From positions 1-27,173 of the forward strand of contig RPFO01001050.1 of the NCBI GenBank assembly GCA_009746045.1: DNA of 27,173 nucleotides, given 5' to 3'. This stretch comes from Mesostigma viride. Taxonomy: Eukaryota > Streptophyta > Mesostigmatophyceae > Mesostigmatales > Mesostigmataceae. The notes under the pieces were generated by a model that did not search any database, was not told where the DNA came from, and worked only from the letters and a program-made list of their open reading frames with translations. Both the position numbers and the translations under genes were made by a program. Positions 7,303 through 15,176 of the stretch are shown here, piece after piece. Each line of letters starts with the position of its first letter. The stretch's first letter is position 1.

Positions 7303-7347
7303 GCCACGTGGCGTCGACGGATTCGACGGAACTATAAGCGCCGCGCC
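7303..7347 (+). promoter_or_regulatory. Complete promoter-like module reading into palindromic element 2
   Basis: GCCACGTGGC (7303-7312), 8 bases, ATTCG (7321-7325, one change from ATTGG), TATAAG (7333-7338), then AGCGCCGCGCC (7337-7347). Order and distances match an RNA polymerase II-type promoter. It points straight into the palindrome, not at a gene. Confidence 0.5.
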
Positions 7348-8187
7348 AGAGACGGGTGTACCCTCTGTTCCACCCTCCCTTTTTGCCCTCTTCACCCCCT
7401 TTTTTGACCCCCGAAAACCCCCTTCCCGACCCCCGAGAAAGCCCTGTTCCGGTGTTCCGGCCCACCCCCCCTGGGCCGGTATCATTTGAAAAAAAAATTT
7501 TTCTGGGACCGAAATCCTTCGTTTTGGACTTAGCCGTTTTCGGCCTCTCCTCTTCCCCTTTCTCTCCCTCCCTCTCCTTTCTCTCTCCCTCTCCTTTCTC
7601 TCTCCTCTCCCTCTCTCTTCTCCCCTCTCTTCCCGTCCCTATATATCCAGGGGTATAGGGTTCTATTTATTTATTTTTCCTATAAAATCAGTTTTAGAAA
7701 AGATACCGGCACGCCATCCCGGAAATAGGATATATAAGACGGTGTCCTATTCACGCCCCACGGTTAAATAGGACGAATAGCCGCCTATATATACCGTTCC
7801 TATTCCCGGAGGGGGCGTGCTGGTATCATTTATAAAACTGATTTTATAGGAAAAATAAATAAATAGAACCCTATACCCTGGATATGTAAAGACGGGAAGG
7901 GAGAGGAGAGAGAGGGGAGAGGGAAGAGAGAGGGAAGAGAGAGAGAGAGGAGGCCGAAATCGGCTAAGTCCAAAACGCCATTTTCCTGGCCATAAAAAAA
8001 AAAGTTTTCCAAATGATACCGGCCCAGGGGGGGTGGGCCGGAACACCGGAACAGGCCTTTTTCGGGGGTCGGGAAGGGGGTTTTCGGGGGTCAAAAAAGG
8101 GGGTGAAGAGGGCAAAAAGGGAGGGTGGAACAGAGGAATGCACCCGTTTCGGGCCGAATCGGCGCGGCGCTCTGAGTAGCGACCAAT
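7321..8187. repeat. Palindromic (foldback) element, copy 2, inverted relative to copy 1
   Basis: This 867-bp element is the reverse complement of 681-1544. Its left arm matches the right arm of copy 1 over the GTTTTGGACTTAGCCGTTTT region and the whole CT tract, and its right arm matches copy 1's left arm. The central 100 bases are an exact reverse complement as far as I can read. Some stretches differ, such as CCATTTTCCTGGCCAT in the right arm. The long minus-strand open frames here are translated repeat. Confidence 0.85.
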
Positions 8188-8249
8188 CGGGTCGCTCGGT
8201 TTTGGCGGGAATTTGGGGGAAATCGGCGCGGCGCTCTCCGTGGAGATCT

Positions 8250-8348
8250 CGGGCTGACTCGGGGAGTTTCGGGTCGATCGGGGACTCTCGGGTCGGATCG
8301 GGGACTCTCGGGCCGACTCGGGTCGAATCGGGCCGAATCGGGTCGAAT
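8250..8348. repeat. Short tandem repeats of TCGGGTCGAATCGG type
   Basis: Imperfect repeats of CTCGGGTCGGATCGGGGA and TCGGGTCGAATCGGG fill the gap between palindromic element 2 and the partial copy that follows. No gene is seen. Confidence 0.7.
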
Positions 8349-8351
8349 CGG

Positions 8352-8632
8352 AGGGAGAGGGGAGAGGGAAGAGAGAGGGAAGAGAGAGAGAGAGGAGGCC
8401 GAAATCGGCTAAGTCCAAAACGCCATTTTCCTGGCCATAAAAAAAAAAGTTTTCCAAATGATACCGGCCCAGGGGGGGGGAGCCGGAACACCGGAACAGG
8501 CCTTTTTCGGGGGTCGGGAAGGGGGTTGTCGGGGGTCAAAAAAGGGGGTGAAGAGGGCAAAAAGGGAGGGTGGAACAGAGGAATGCACCCGTTTCGGGCC
8601 GAATCGGCGCGGCGCTCTGAGTAGCGACCAAT
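8352..8632. repeat. Partial third copy: one outer arm of the palindromic element
   Basis: This is a direct repeat of about 7907-8187 at an offset of 445 bases, nearly identical, including the A run, the GGACTTAGCC motif, the C-rich tract and the terminal GGCGCGGCGCTCTGAGTAGC-gaCCAAT end. The core and the other arm are absent. A further isolated element end (GGCGCGGCGCT-N11-CCAAT) lies at 8664-8690. Confidence 0.85.
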
Positions 8633-8690
8633 CGGATCGATCGGTTTCGCCGATGTTACGGATGGCGCGGCGCTCCAAGTAGCGACCAAT

Positions 8691-9011
8691 CGAATCGATC
8701 GGTTTTGGCGGGAAATTGGGGACGGGTAGGGTCCTGGCACGAGGAGATCCACGGGAAGGTCCACGGGGAGGTCCACGTACGGCGCGCCGGATCCGCGGGA
8801 CGGACGCGATTCGGGTACGATTCGCGGGTTTGGGACCGTCGATTGGCGCCGTGTCGATCCGCGGGACGGACGATCCCCGTGTCGGTTCGGAGGATCGGAT
8901 CCGTGTCGGTTCGGAGGATCGGGAGGAGTGCGCCTACATGAGCCGCCGAGACCCTCGTCTCCCCTCATCCCTTCCTCTCTCCCTCTCAACGATAGAAGCG
9001 CGCACGGTAGA
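8691..9011. other. Leader region upstream of gene X with short direct repeats
   Basis: GTGTCGGTTCGGAGGATCGG occurs twice in tandem near 8879-8926, and CACGGGAAGGTCCACGGGGA-like words lie near 8750. A CT-rich stretch (8956-8988) precedes the ATG at 9012. I see no clear TATA box. Confidence 0.4.
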
Positions 9012-10355
9012 ATGAACGAGACACGGGACGTGTCCGATAGTCTCGCGGGGACGCCGGGCGAGTCCGACGGTCCCGCCGCGGTGCCGGACCCCTCCCTGTC
9101 TGTCACCCCCATGGAGGTCGATCCACTCGCGCCCCTCGTGCCCTGTGGGGCGGTCGAGGACGCGCGGGATGTCCCGAGTGTCCGCGCGCCGATGGACCCC
9201 AGGACGCTGTGCCGCGCCGTGTGCGCCTGGTTCGACGCCGCGGTCGTCAGGGACCCGAGGGACTCTGCGTGCGTCACGACGTCCCAGTTCGCCGACGAGA
9301 TGGACCGCTTCCTCCTGTCCAAGGGCCTGCCGGCGTACGACCGGTCCGGCCTGGCGGGCGACCGCCCGCAGGCGCGCGGCGCGCATTTCAACCTGATATC
9401 CGCCATCGCCGCCGCCTACGGCGCCGTCGTGAGCGATTTCGGCGACGGCCTGACGCTCTGCCGTCTCCTCGTCCGTCCTCCGGCCGGCGGGTACCCGTTC
9501 GACCCGTCGCCGCTCCCGAAGCCCGCGTCCTTCGACGACGACGGGTACTTCGCCGCGCTCGCGCGCAAAGAGCTCATACAATCGCGGCTCGCCGAGACCT
9601 CCGCCGTGCTGGATGAGGAGGATCTGGACCGTCTCGAGTGCACGGACGAGGAGGACGCGTTCGAGTCCCACCTTCGACGCCCCCATGCGTTCGCGCATCT
9701 GTGCCAGTTCCGCGTCGCCCGGCGCGCGTACGACCGCAAGCGCGTCCCGCGCCCCGAGTGGCTCGATAGGACGATCGCCGAGATGAGGCGCCAGGTCTCC
9801 TGGGACTACGACGAGTCTGCCAAGGGGAAGGCGAGGACGGGGTTTCGTACGACCGATAACCTGACCGACGTACTCGGATGGCCCTCGACGGCGGAGGACG
9901 CCTTGCCCCTCCAGACGTCCCTCGAAGATGCGGCCGGATCCGGGCAGGACGCCGTCGCCGCCCTCCGCGTGTCGCCGAACGTGTCGAGCCAGATTTCGGC
10001 TGCCGTCCGCGCGTCTGGGGGCGGTAAAGCGACGCGCGCCGAGGCGTTCGTCGGCGATCTCCCGTCGCGTCTGTTCGCACGCGTGCCGGACGCTCGCATG
10101 TCCTTGTCCGCCTTCCGACACCTCTACTTCGAGCGTCACCTCGGATGGCCGGCGTCCCGGCGCTTCACCGTCCCCAACGAGGTGGTCGCCGCACAGCTGG
10201 CCGCACGCGGCATCCGATTGAGCGGGCGGAAGAGGGGCCGCGACGTCACGGTGGACGGCCCGCCTGCCAAGAACGTGAAGTGGGTCGAGGGCCTGGCCCT
10301 CGCGCCGGGCGTCGTGGTCCGCGAGAGCGACGTCGAGTGCGATGCGGGGAATTAG
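9012..10355 (+). CDS. Gene X: unknown protein, 447 residues
   Basis: I start at the first in-frame ATG (9012); the frame is open upstream only through non-ATG codons. The N-terminal 65 residues are disordered and rich in Pro, Asp and Ser. Two segments look like small helical DNA-binding folds: residues 68-120 (LCRAVCAWFDAAVV, then a TTSQFADEMDRFLLSKG helix) and the C-terminal SAFRHLYFERHLGWP stretch followed by VAAQLAARGIRL. These loosely recall the winged-helix domain at the C-terminus of D5-type viral helicase-primases, but that is a weak impression. No helicase motifs are present. Gene Y converges on it. The 3' two thirds are duplicated at 10852-11810. Confidence 0.7.
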   Translation: MNETRDVSDSLAGTPGESDGPAAVPDPSLSVTPMEVDPLAPLVPCGAVEDARDVPSVRAPMDPRTLCRAVCAWFDAAVVRDPRDSACVTTSQFADEMDRFLLSKGLPAYDRSGLAGDRPQARGAHFNLISAIAAAYGAVVSDFGDGLTLCRLLVRPPAGGYPFDPSPLPKPASFDDDGYFAALARKELIQSRLAETSAVLDEEDLDRLECTDEEDAFESHLRRPHAFAHLCQFRVARRAYDRKRVPRPEWLDRTIAEMRRQVSWDYDESAKGKARTGFRTTDNLTDVLGWPSTAEDALPLQTSLEDAAGSGQDAVAALRVSPNVSSQISAAVRASGGGKATRAEAFVGDLPSRLFARVPDARMSLSAFRHLYFERHLGWPASRRFTVPNEVVAAQLAARGIRLSGRKRGRDVTVDGPPAKNVKWVEGLALAPGVVVRESDVECDAGN

Positions 10356-10558
10356 ACTAGCTTTCTACTAGTGACGTGTTTGCGTTGGTTTGATGATGCG
10401 TGGACGATAATTCCGTTTATTACGATTTTTTATTCAATACAATCGATTTATAAATGCCACGTGGCGTCTTTGTTTGTTTGGTATCGCTAGAGTCTCACTC
10501 CTAGGACTCTTTCGCGGAATCGCGGACTCGCGGACTCGCGCGTTCGTCGCTTTTTTTG
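10356..10558 (-). terminator. Convergent 3' region between X and the Y copy
   Basis: On the minus strand two AATAAA signals lie within 10412-10436, serving the Y copy. A GCCACGTGGC palindrome lies at 10456-10465, here in a 3' region and not upstream of a gene. The same sequence recurs at 11811-12013. Confidence 0.5.
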
Positions 10559-10861
10559 TCAAGTTACGGACGGGTGCGCCAGTCCGGCGACCGCGGTCCT
10601 TTCGGGGTCGTTCGCGTACAACCCGTCGAACACCTCGTGCCAGTTTTCGGGCGTCGCGCGTTGGCGCGCCGATTCCAGATCCTCCCTCGTCGCCAGGTCG
10701 AACCACCCGCTATGGCCCTTCTCCTCGCGCAGGCGGATTTCTCGGTCCACGTCCGCCAGGAACTGCTCGTACGCCTCTCGGTTCGTGTACCCGCGGTAGA
10801 GTTCGTCCGGATCGTCCCGGTGTCCGTGGAGGTACGGGTACGCGCGGATAGTATCCGCCAT
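10559..10861 (-). pseudogene. Truncated extra copy of gene Y with a new start codon
   Basis: It is identical to gene Y except that the first 17 residues of Y are missing. The duplication junction supplies a different ATG (10859-10861), from the antisense strand of X, and five new residues before RAYPYLHGH. A 100-residue protein could still be made, but the native promoter with its TATA box was not duplicated, so it may be silent. Confidence 0.7.
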
Positions 10862-11810
10862 CGCCGCCGCCTACGGCGCCGTCGTGAGCGATTTCGGCGA
10901 CGGCCTGACGCTCTGCCGTCTCCTCGTCCGTCCTCCGGCCGGCGGGTACCCGTTCGACCCGTCGCCGCTCCCGAAGCCCGCGTCCTTCGACGACGACGGG
11001 TACTTCGCCGCGCTCGCGCGCAAAGAGCTCATACAATCGCGGCTCGCCGAGACCTCCGCCGTGCTGGATGAGGAGGATCTGGACCGTCTCGAGTGCACGG
11101 ACGAGGAGGACGCGTTCGAGTCCCACCTTCGACGCCCCCATGCGTTCGCACATCTGTGCCAGTTCCGCGTCGCCCGGCGCGCGTGCGACCGCAAGCGCGT
11201 CCCGCGCCCCGAGTGGCTCGATAGGACGATCGCCGAGATGAGGCGCCAGGTCTCCTGGGACTACGACGAGTCTGCCAAGGGGAAGGCGAGGACGGGGTTT
11301 CGTACGACCGATAACCTGACCGACGTACTCGGATGGCCCTCGACGGCGGAGGACGCCTTGCCCCTCCAGACGTCCCTCGAAGACGCGGCCGGATCCGGGC
11401 AGGACGCCGTCGCCGCCCTCCGCGTGTCGCCGAACGTGTCGAGCCAGATTTCGGCTGCCGTCCGCGCGTCTGGGGGCGTTAAAGCGACGCGCGCCGAGCC
11501 GTTTGTCGGAGATCTCCCGTCGCGTCTGTTCGCGCGCGTGCCGGACGCTCGCATGTCCTTGTCCGCCTTCCGACACCTCTACTTCGAGCGTCACCTCGGA
11601 TGGCCGGCGTCCCGGCGCTTCACCGTCCCCAACGAGGTGGTCGCCGCACAGCTGGCCGCACGCGGCATCCGATTGAGCGGGCGGAAGAGGGGCCGCGACG
11701 TCACGGTGGACGGCCCGCCTGCCAAGAACGTGAAGTGGGTCGAGGGCCTGGCCCTCGCGCCGGGCGTCGTGGTCCGCGAGAGCGACGTCGAGTGCGATGC
11801 GGGGAATTAG
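10851..11810 (+). pseudogene. Truncated extra copy of gene X (C-terminal part)
   Basis: The frame matches residues from about 131 of gene X to its end, with a handful of substitutions. The original ATG and promoter are absent. The first in-frame ATG is at 11238, which would give only about 190 residues. The reading frame has stayed open, and three of the changes I see alter residues, so either the duplication is young or the fragment is kept. Confidence 0.75.
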
Positions 11811-12013
11811 ACTAGCTTTCTACTAGTGACGTGTTTGCGTTGGTTTGATGATGCGTGGACGATAATTCCGTTTATTACGATTTTTTATTCAATACAATCG
11901 ATTTATAAATGCCACGTGGCGTCTTTGTTTGTTTGGTATCGCTAGAGTCTCACTCCTAGGACTCTTTCGCGGAATCGCGGACTCGCGGACTCGCGCGTTC
12001 GTCGCTTTTTTTG

Positions 12014-12352
12014 TCAAGTTACGGACGGGTGCGCCAGTCCGGCGACCGCGGTCCTTTCGGGGTCGTTCGCGTACAACCCGTCGAACACCTCGTGCCAGTT
12101 TTCGGGCGTCGCGCGTTGGCGCGCCGATTCCAGATCCTCCCTCGTCGCCAGGTCGAACCACCCGCTATGGCCCTTCTCCTCGCGCAGGCGGATTTCTCGG
12201 TCCACGTCCGCCAGGAACTGCTCGTACGCCTCTCGGTTCGTGTACCCGCGGTAGAGTTCGTCCGGATCGTCCCGGTGTCCGTGGAGGTACGGGTACGCGC
12301 GGACGACGAGACCGTCCACGAGTCCGCGGAGAGTGTCAAGGACGTTGCCCAT
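12014..12352 (-). CDS. Gene Y: unknown small protein, 112 residues
   Basis: ATG at 12350-12352, stop at 12014. The protein is hydrophilic and helical with many Asp, Glu and Arg (for example EAYEQFLADVDREIRLREEK), has aromatic patches (HSGWFDL, ENWHEVFDGLY), and has no Cys, signal peptide or membrane span. I do not recognise the family. A TATA box lies upstream at 12441-12447 on this strand, within a short region shared with the divergent gene at 12486. A truncated copy is at 10559-10861. Confidence 0.65.
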   Translation of the reverse strand: MGNVLDTLRGLVDGLVVRAYPYLHGHRDDPDELYRGYTNREAYEQFLADVDREIRLREEKGHSGWFDLATREDLESARQRATPENWHEVFDGLYANDPERTAVAGLAHPSVT

Positions 12353-12440
12353 GTCCGCGTGTCTTTTGTCGGGGAAGGGAGGGGGGGGGGGAGAGACGCG
12401 CGCGTCTCGTGCACGAACGGGAGGAGAAAATGTCCCCTCC

Positions 12441-12447
12441 CTTTATA
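12441..12447 (-). promoter_or_regulatory. TATA box (TATAAAG) of gene Y
   Basis: On the minus strand GTATAAAGGGAGG reads toward gene Y, about 90 bases upstream of its ATG. The sequence is the only AT-rich spot in a GC-rich divergent intergenic region of 133 bases. The plus-oriented reading CTTTATA could also serve the gene at 12486. Confidence 0.55.
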
Positions 12448-12485
12448 CCGCGGTTTTCGCGCGACTCGACTCGATCGATCCGCTC

Positions 12486-13220
12486 ATGGCGCCCGGATTC
12501 CATTCGGCTCGCTCGTTCTTCGGAGCCGGGTTCCGATCGACGCGCGACCGATCGTCCGGGTCCTGGTGGAGAAGCAAGGACGGCAGCGGGACGGTCGGAG
12601 GGGACGGCTTCGGGACGGAGGGCGACGAGGACGGGGGCGAGGACGGACGCGGACGTTCCGGTTCCCGGTGTCCGTGGAAAGGCGGTCGACGCGCGGTCGC
12701 CGCCGAGGTGCCAGTCGCCGACTTTGGCCCGGAGGAGGAGAGGTACGCGTGTGTGAACCTGAACGCGCGGGACGCCCCGCCGCCCGTGACCCCGCAGGTG
12801 ATGCGGTGGGCGGAGGACGTCCGCAGGGAGAGGAGGGAGTCGCGCGTCGTGGGCAAGCTGCGTCTTCCGCCGCCCGTGACGACGGGGGTGTTGAAGTGGG
12901 CGGTGGAGGCGAACGAGAGGGGCGAGGGGACGGTCCTCGGTCCGGGATTATTCCGGGACCTACATTATTATAGGGAGCTGTGCGGTTCGATATGGTACAT
13001 CGATGCGCGGCCACGACGGTCGCGGGGTTCCGATGCCAAAATCCGGCGGCGCGCCGGTTCTGCTCCGTCCACTCCTCTCGGTCGCGCGCGCGGACGACTG
13101 CGGACGGTCCCGGAGGCGTCCAACGAGGAGGAAGGGGGGGAGGAGTCGGACGGGACGTCGGCGGGGGGCGTGTCGGACGCGGCGGGGTCCGCTCGGCGGG
13201 CCCGTCCTCGCACCGTGTGA
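12486..13220 (+). CDS. Unknown protein with internal PPPVT repeat, 244 residues
   Basis: Start at the ATG at 12486, 46 bases after the TATA-like spot. Residues 30-70 are Gly/Asp/Arg-rich and disordered. A 13-residue motif occurs twice, PPPVTPQVMRWAE at 98-110 and PPPVTTGVLKWAV at 128-140, each followed by a charged helix. Codon bias is strong up to about 12985. Beyond that the frame overlaps the next gene (ATG 12992) for 229 bases and bias weakens until about 13105, then returns until the stop. The true 3' end, or a frame change here, is uncertain. I recognise no family. Confidence 0.55.
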   Translation: MAPGFHSARSFFGAGFRSTRDRSSGSWWRSKDGSGTVGGDGFGTEGDEDGGEDGRGRSGSRCPWKGGRRAVAAEVPVADFGPEEERYACVNLNARDAPPPVTPQVMRWAEDVRRERRESRVVGKLRLPPPVTTGVLKWAVEANERGEGTVLGPGLFRDLHYYRELCGSIWYIDARPRRSRGSDAKIRRRAGSAPSTPLGRARGRLRTVPEASNEEEGGEESDGTSAGGVSDAAGSARRARPRTV

Positions 13221-14605
13221 GGTCGGACGCGTGCCGTCACGCGGTGGGCTCGGCGATCCTGGTGCGCGGGTACAGCGCTCCGGCGCCCGCCGCGCCGCCC
13301 GCCCGCGTTCCAGGGGGTATGTTCGGTCGCGGGCCTGTGTATGGTCCGATTACTTTTGATACATACTTGCGAGGATTGAATTTGACACGTGAAGAACGGG
13401 CGCAAGCGTGGCGAGATCGGAACAAGGAATTAGCTGCTGGCGGAGGCGGTCGAATGCGGGGTCGCGCGCCCCGGAATGAAGACGAAGAGTTGGAAGATAT
13501 GAACAAATTCCTCGAGCTCTTGCGACGTGACGAGGAGAGACTGGTCGCGCAGTCAGTTTCTGCGCTCAAGCTTTATTCGGATATATCGAGCATCAAGCGG
13601 GAGCTATCAGAGCATAAGAGAGAGCACGGTGAGAAACCGACAGGTTCAGCGCGTAACGATAGAGCTGCTCTCGAGGATCTTTTAAGAAAACGGAAGAGCT
13701 CCAAGTTGTATCAGAAAGGCGACGTTAGCAAAAGGGTGTTGTCGGATCTCGTAGACGACCTGCGCAGAGATATTGCGATGAATAAGATGGCAAAGAGGGA
13801 TGCGAAGATCGCGAAGAGGGATAAAGCTTCAAAAAGTGTCGGGGTCGAGAGCGGCGGCGGAGATTCCGGCGATTTGGCGGCGGACGATTCGTTGACCGCG
13901 GGTCCGTTTTTGTCTACTGCAACGGATCCTCTCGGCGGTGACGACGGCGGCCGCGACCCGGTCGCAGGCGATTCGGGGCCGGGACCCGCGGCTAGGGGCG
14001 ACGAGACAGCAGCAGCCGGTGAGTCGACTGCTGATGCGTCTCATACTCGCACGAAATCCATGCTGTCGGACAAATTTGTACGATCCGATTCGTACGACTC
14101 TGCCGTTCATCTTTTCGCGCTTGACGGGGTGGACGACCGGGAGAAGGAGCTTGCGGTCATGCGCGCCGTAATTGACGTCATCGATCCACCGTCTACGAAT
14201 AAGGCCAAAAAGACATTGGATGCCTTTCGAGCCGCCTTACACGAGTCGGCTAACAAAACACGCGAAGATGGCGTTAAAAAGACTCTTAAGCCGTTTGTCG
14301 ACAAGTATAACTCCTCCGAAGGTACCAAAGGTACGTGGGATGAGATGTTGGCGGAGGCCAAGGCACGAATCGAGGAGGCTGCTAGGAAGATGAAGGTCGT
14401 CGGCCAGTGGTCCCGCGTCCGTCGCCGTCCAGTCACCGGGTCCGGGTCAAGTCCTCGGCGCCTGGCACCCGTCCGACGCCGTCCCGTCGCCGCCGTACGT
14501 TCGACCGCGGTGTCCAAGGCCCGTCGAGCGCCCGTCAAGAGGAAGAGGTCCTCTGTCGCCGCCGCGTCGTCGTCGGCCAAGTCCGCGCGTCGCCCTGGAA
14601 AATGA
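12992..14605 (+). CDS. Zinc-finger-like N-terminus, coiled-coil middle, basic tail, 537 residues
   Basis: I start at ATG 12992; the frame's earlier start would be GTG. Residues 1-27 contain Cys5-x9-Cys15-x8-Cys24-x2-His27 in the pattern CxATTxxGxRCxNPA-FCxxH, a small zinc-binding motif common in viral and bacterial proteins. Residues 40-75 are Gly/Arg-rich. From about residue 110 (an internal ATG at 13319) codon use changes to a much less GC-rich style. This part is highly charged and helical, with likely coiled coils near residues 165-220 and 380-450. The last 70 residues are very basic (RRRP, KRKRSS), suiting nucleic acid binding. Function is unknown. The gene could start at 13319 (428 residues). 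Confidence 0.6.
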   Translation: MVHRCAATTVAGFRCQNPAARRFCSVHSSRSRARTTADGPGGVQRGGRGGGVGRDVGGGRVGRGGVRSAGPSSHRVRSDACRHAVGSAILVRGYSAPAPAAPPARVPGGMFGRGPVYGPITFDTYLRGLNLTREERAQAWRDRNKELAAGGGGRMRGRAPRNEDEELEDMNKFLELLRRDEERLVAQSVSALKLYSDISSIKRELSEHKREHGEKPTGSARNDRAALEDLLRKRKSSKLYQKGDVSKRVLSDLVDDLRRDIAMNKMAKRDAKIAKRDKASKSVGVESGGGDSGDLAADDSLTAGPFLSTATDPLGGDDGGRDPVAGDSGPGPAARGDETAAAGESTADASHTRTKSMLSDKFVRSDSYDSAVHLFALDGVDDREKELAVMRAVIDVIDPPSTNKAKKTLDAFRAALHESANKTREDGVKKTLKPFVDKYNSSEGTKGTWDEMLAEAKARIEEAARKMKVVGQWSRVRRRPVTGSGSSPRRLAPVRRRPVAAVRSTAVSKARRAPVKRKRSSVAAASSSAKSARRPGK

Positions 14606-14651
14606 TCGCAGGCCATACTAGGCAGCACCGCGCTCGAAGAACGCAACCATC

Positions 14652-14978
14652 ATGGGTCAATTCCCGAGTTCCACGCGAATCCACGCGTCCGGAGTCTCCG
14701 ACGTCGTCGTCGTCGAGTCGCGGGCCGCGGACATCTCCGACCAATTGGACAAGATCTACGCGCCATGGAAGAGCGCATCCCGGCGGGCCGACGACGACGT
14801 AGCCGCGTCCTCGCGTCCGTCCGCGAATCCCGAGCCGAGGCCCACGGGGCAAGGGACCGCCACCGCCTACCTGGACGGCGCCCTGAGAGACATGTACGAG
14901 GACGACCACTCGTCCAAGCGGTTCCGCCACGCCGCGCCGTCCGTCCCCGAACAGACCTTCCGAAGCGCCGTGTTCTGA
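14652..14978 (+). CDS. Small protein with possible N-myristoylation site, 108 residues
   Basis: ATG at 14652, 46 bases after the previous stop, with good GC bias. The N-terminus MGQFPSS fits the Gly2-x3-Ser/Thr6 myristoylation pattern, which would need Met removal and a host enzyme. The rest is hydrophilic, with acidic and Ser/Ala-rich stretches and no membrane span or Cys. A peripheral membrane or virion role is possible but unsupported otherwise. AATAAA follows at 15055. It converges on the helicase gene. Confidence 0.6.
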   Translation: MGQFPSSTRIHASGVSDVVVVESRAADISDQLDKIYAPWKSASRRADDDVAASSRPSANPEPRPTGQGTATAYLDGALRDMYEDDHSSKRFRHAAPSVPEQTFRSAVF

Positions 14979-15054
14979 CTGAAGTATTTTGACATCGTGG
15001 TTTGAACCGATGACAGACGCGCGATGACGCGTGAATTGATGTATTATGAAGGAT

Positions 15055-15060
15055 AATAAA
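15055..15060 (+). terminator. Polyadenylation signal AATAAA
   Basis: It lies 77 bases after the stop of the 14652 gene. The CAAYGAGT partner seen at 19 bases in the left-hand genes is absent here. CAACATG comes about 28 bases downstream. Confidence 0.5.
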
Positions 15061-15141
15061 AGGAACGTTTACCGACAAACCCGTTTTGCAACATGTCCCC
15101 ATAGTGCCAGTACCCGTAGGGTACGATACGATAGTGTCGCG

Positions 15142-15176
15142 ACTCTCTCTCTCTCCCTATCTCTCTCTCTCTCATT
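15142..15176. repeat. CT/GA microsatellite
   Basis: CTCTCTCTCTCTCCCTATCTCTCTCTCTCTC lies immediately beyond the helicase stop codon and would be a GA-rich start of its 3' untranslated region. Confidence 0.8.

Larger units (their letters stand above)
9397..12303. repeat. Tandem duplication of a 1455-bp unit (3' part of X, intergenic, 3' part of Y)
   Basis: Sequence from about 9397 to 10848 recurs from about 10852 to 12303, at a constant offset of 1455. I count about eight base differences, all in the X coding part (for example Tyr to Cys, Ala to Pro and Gly to Val changes). The non-coding part and the Y part read as identical. The junction near 10848-10854 joins Y (antisense) to the inside of X. 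The ancestral order was X then Y, convergent. Confidence 0.95.

Noticed and set aside
7964-9406. Minus-strand frame of 480 codons
   Set aside because: It runs through palindromic element arms and short repeats and into the antisense of gene X; the protein is low-complexity and Pro/Ser-rich, with repeated copies of the element's own translation.
12011-12973. Plus-strand frame of 320 codons
   Set aside because: It is antisense to gene Y and then in the wrong frame across the 12486 gene, which has better bias and a plausible ATG.
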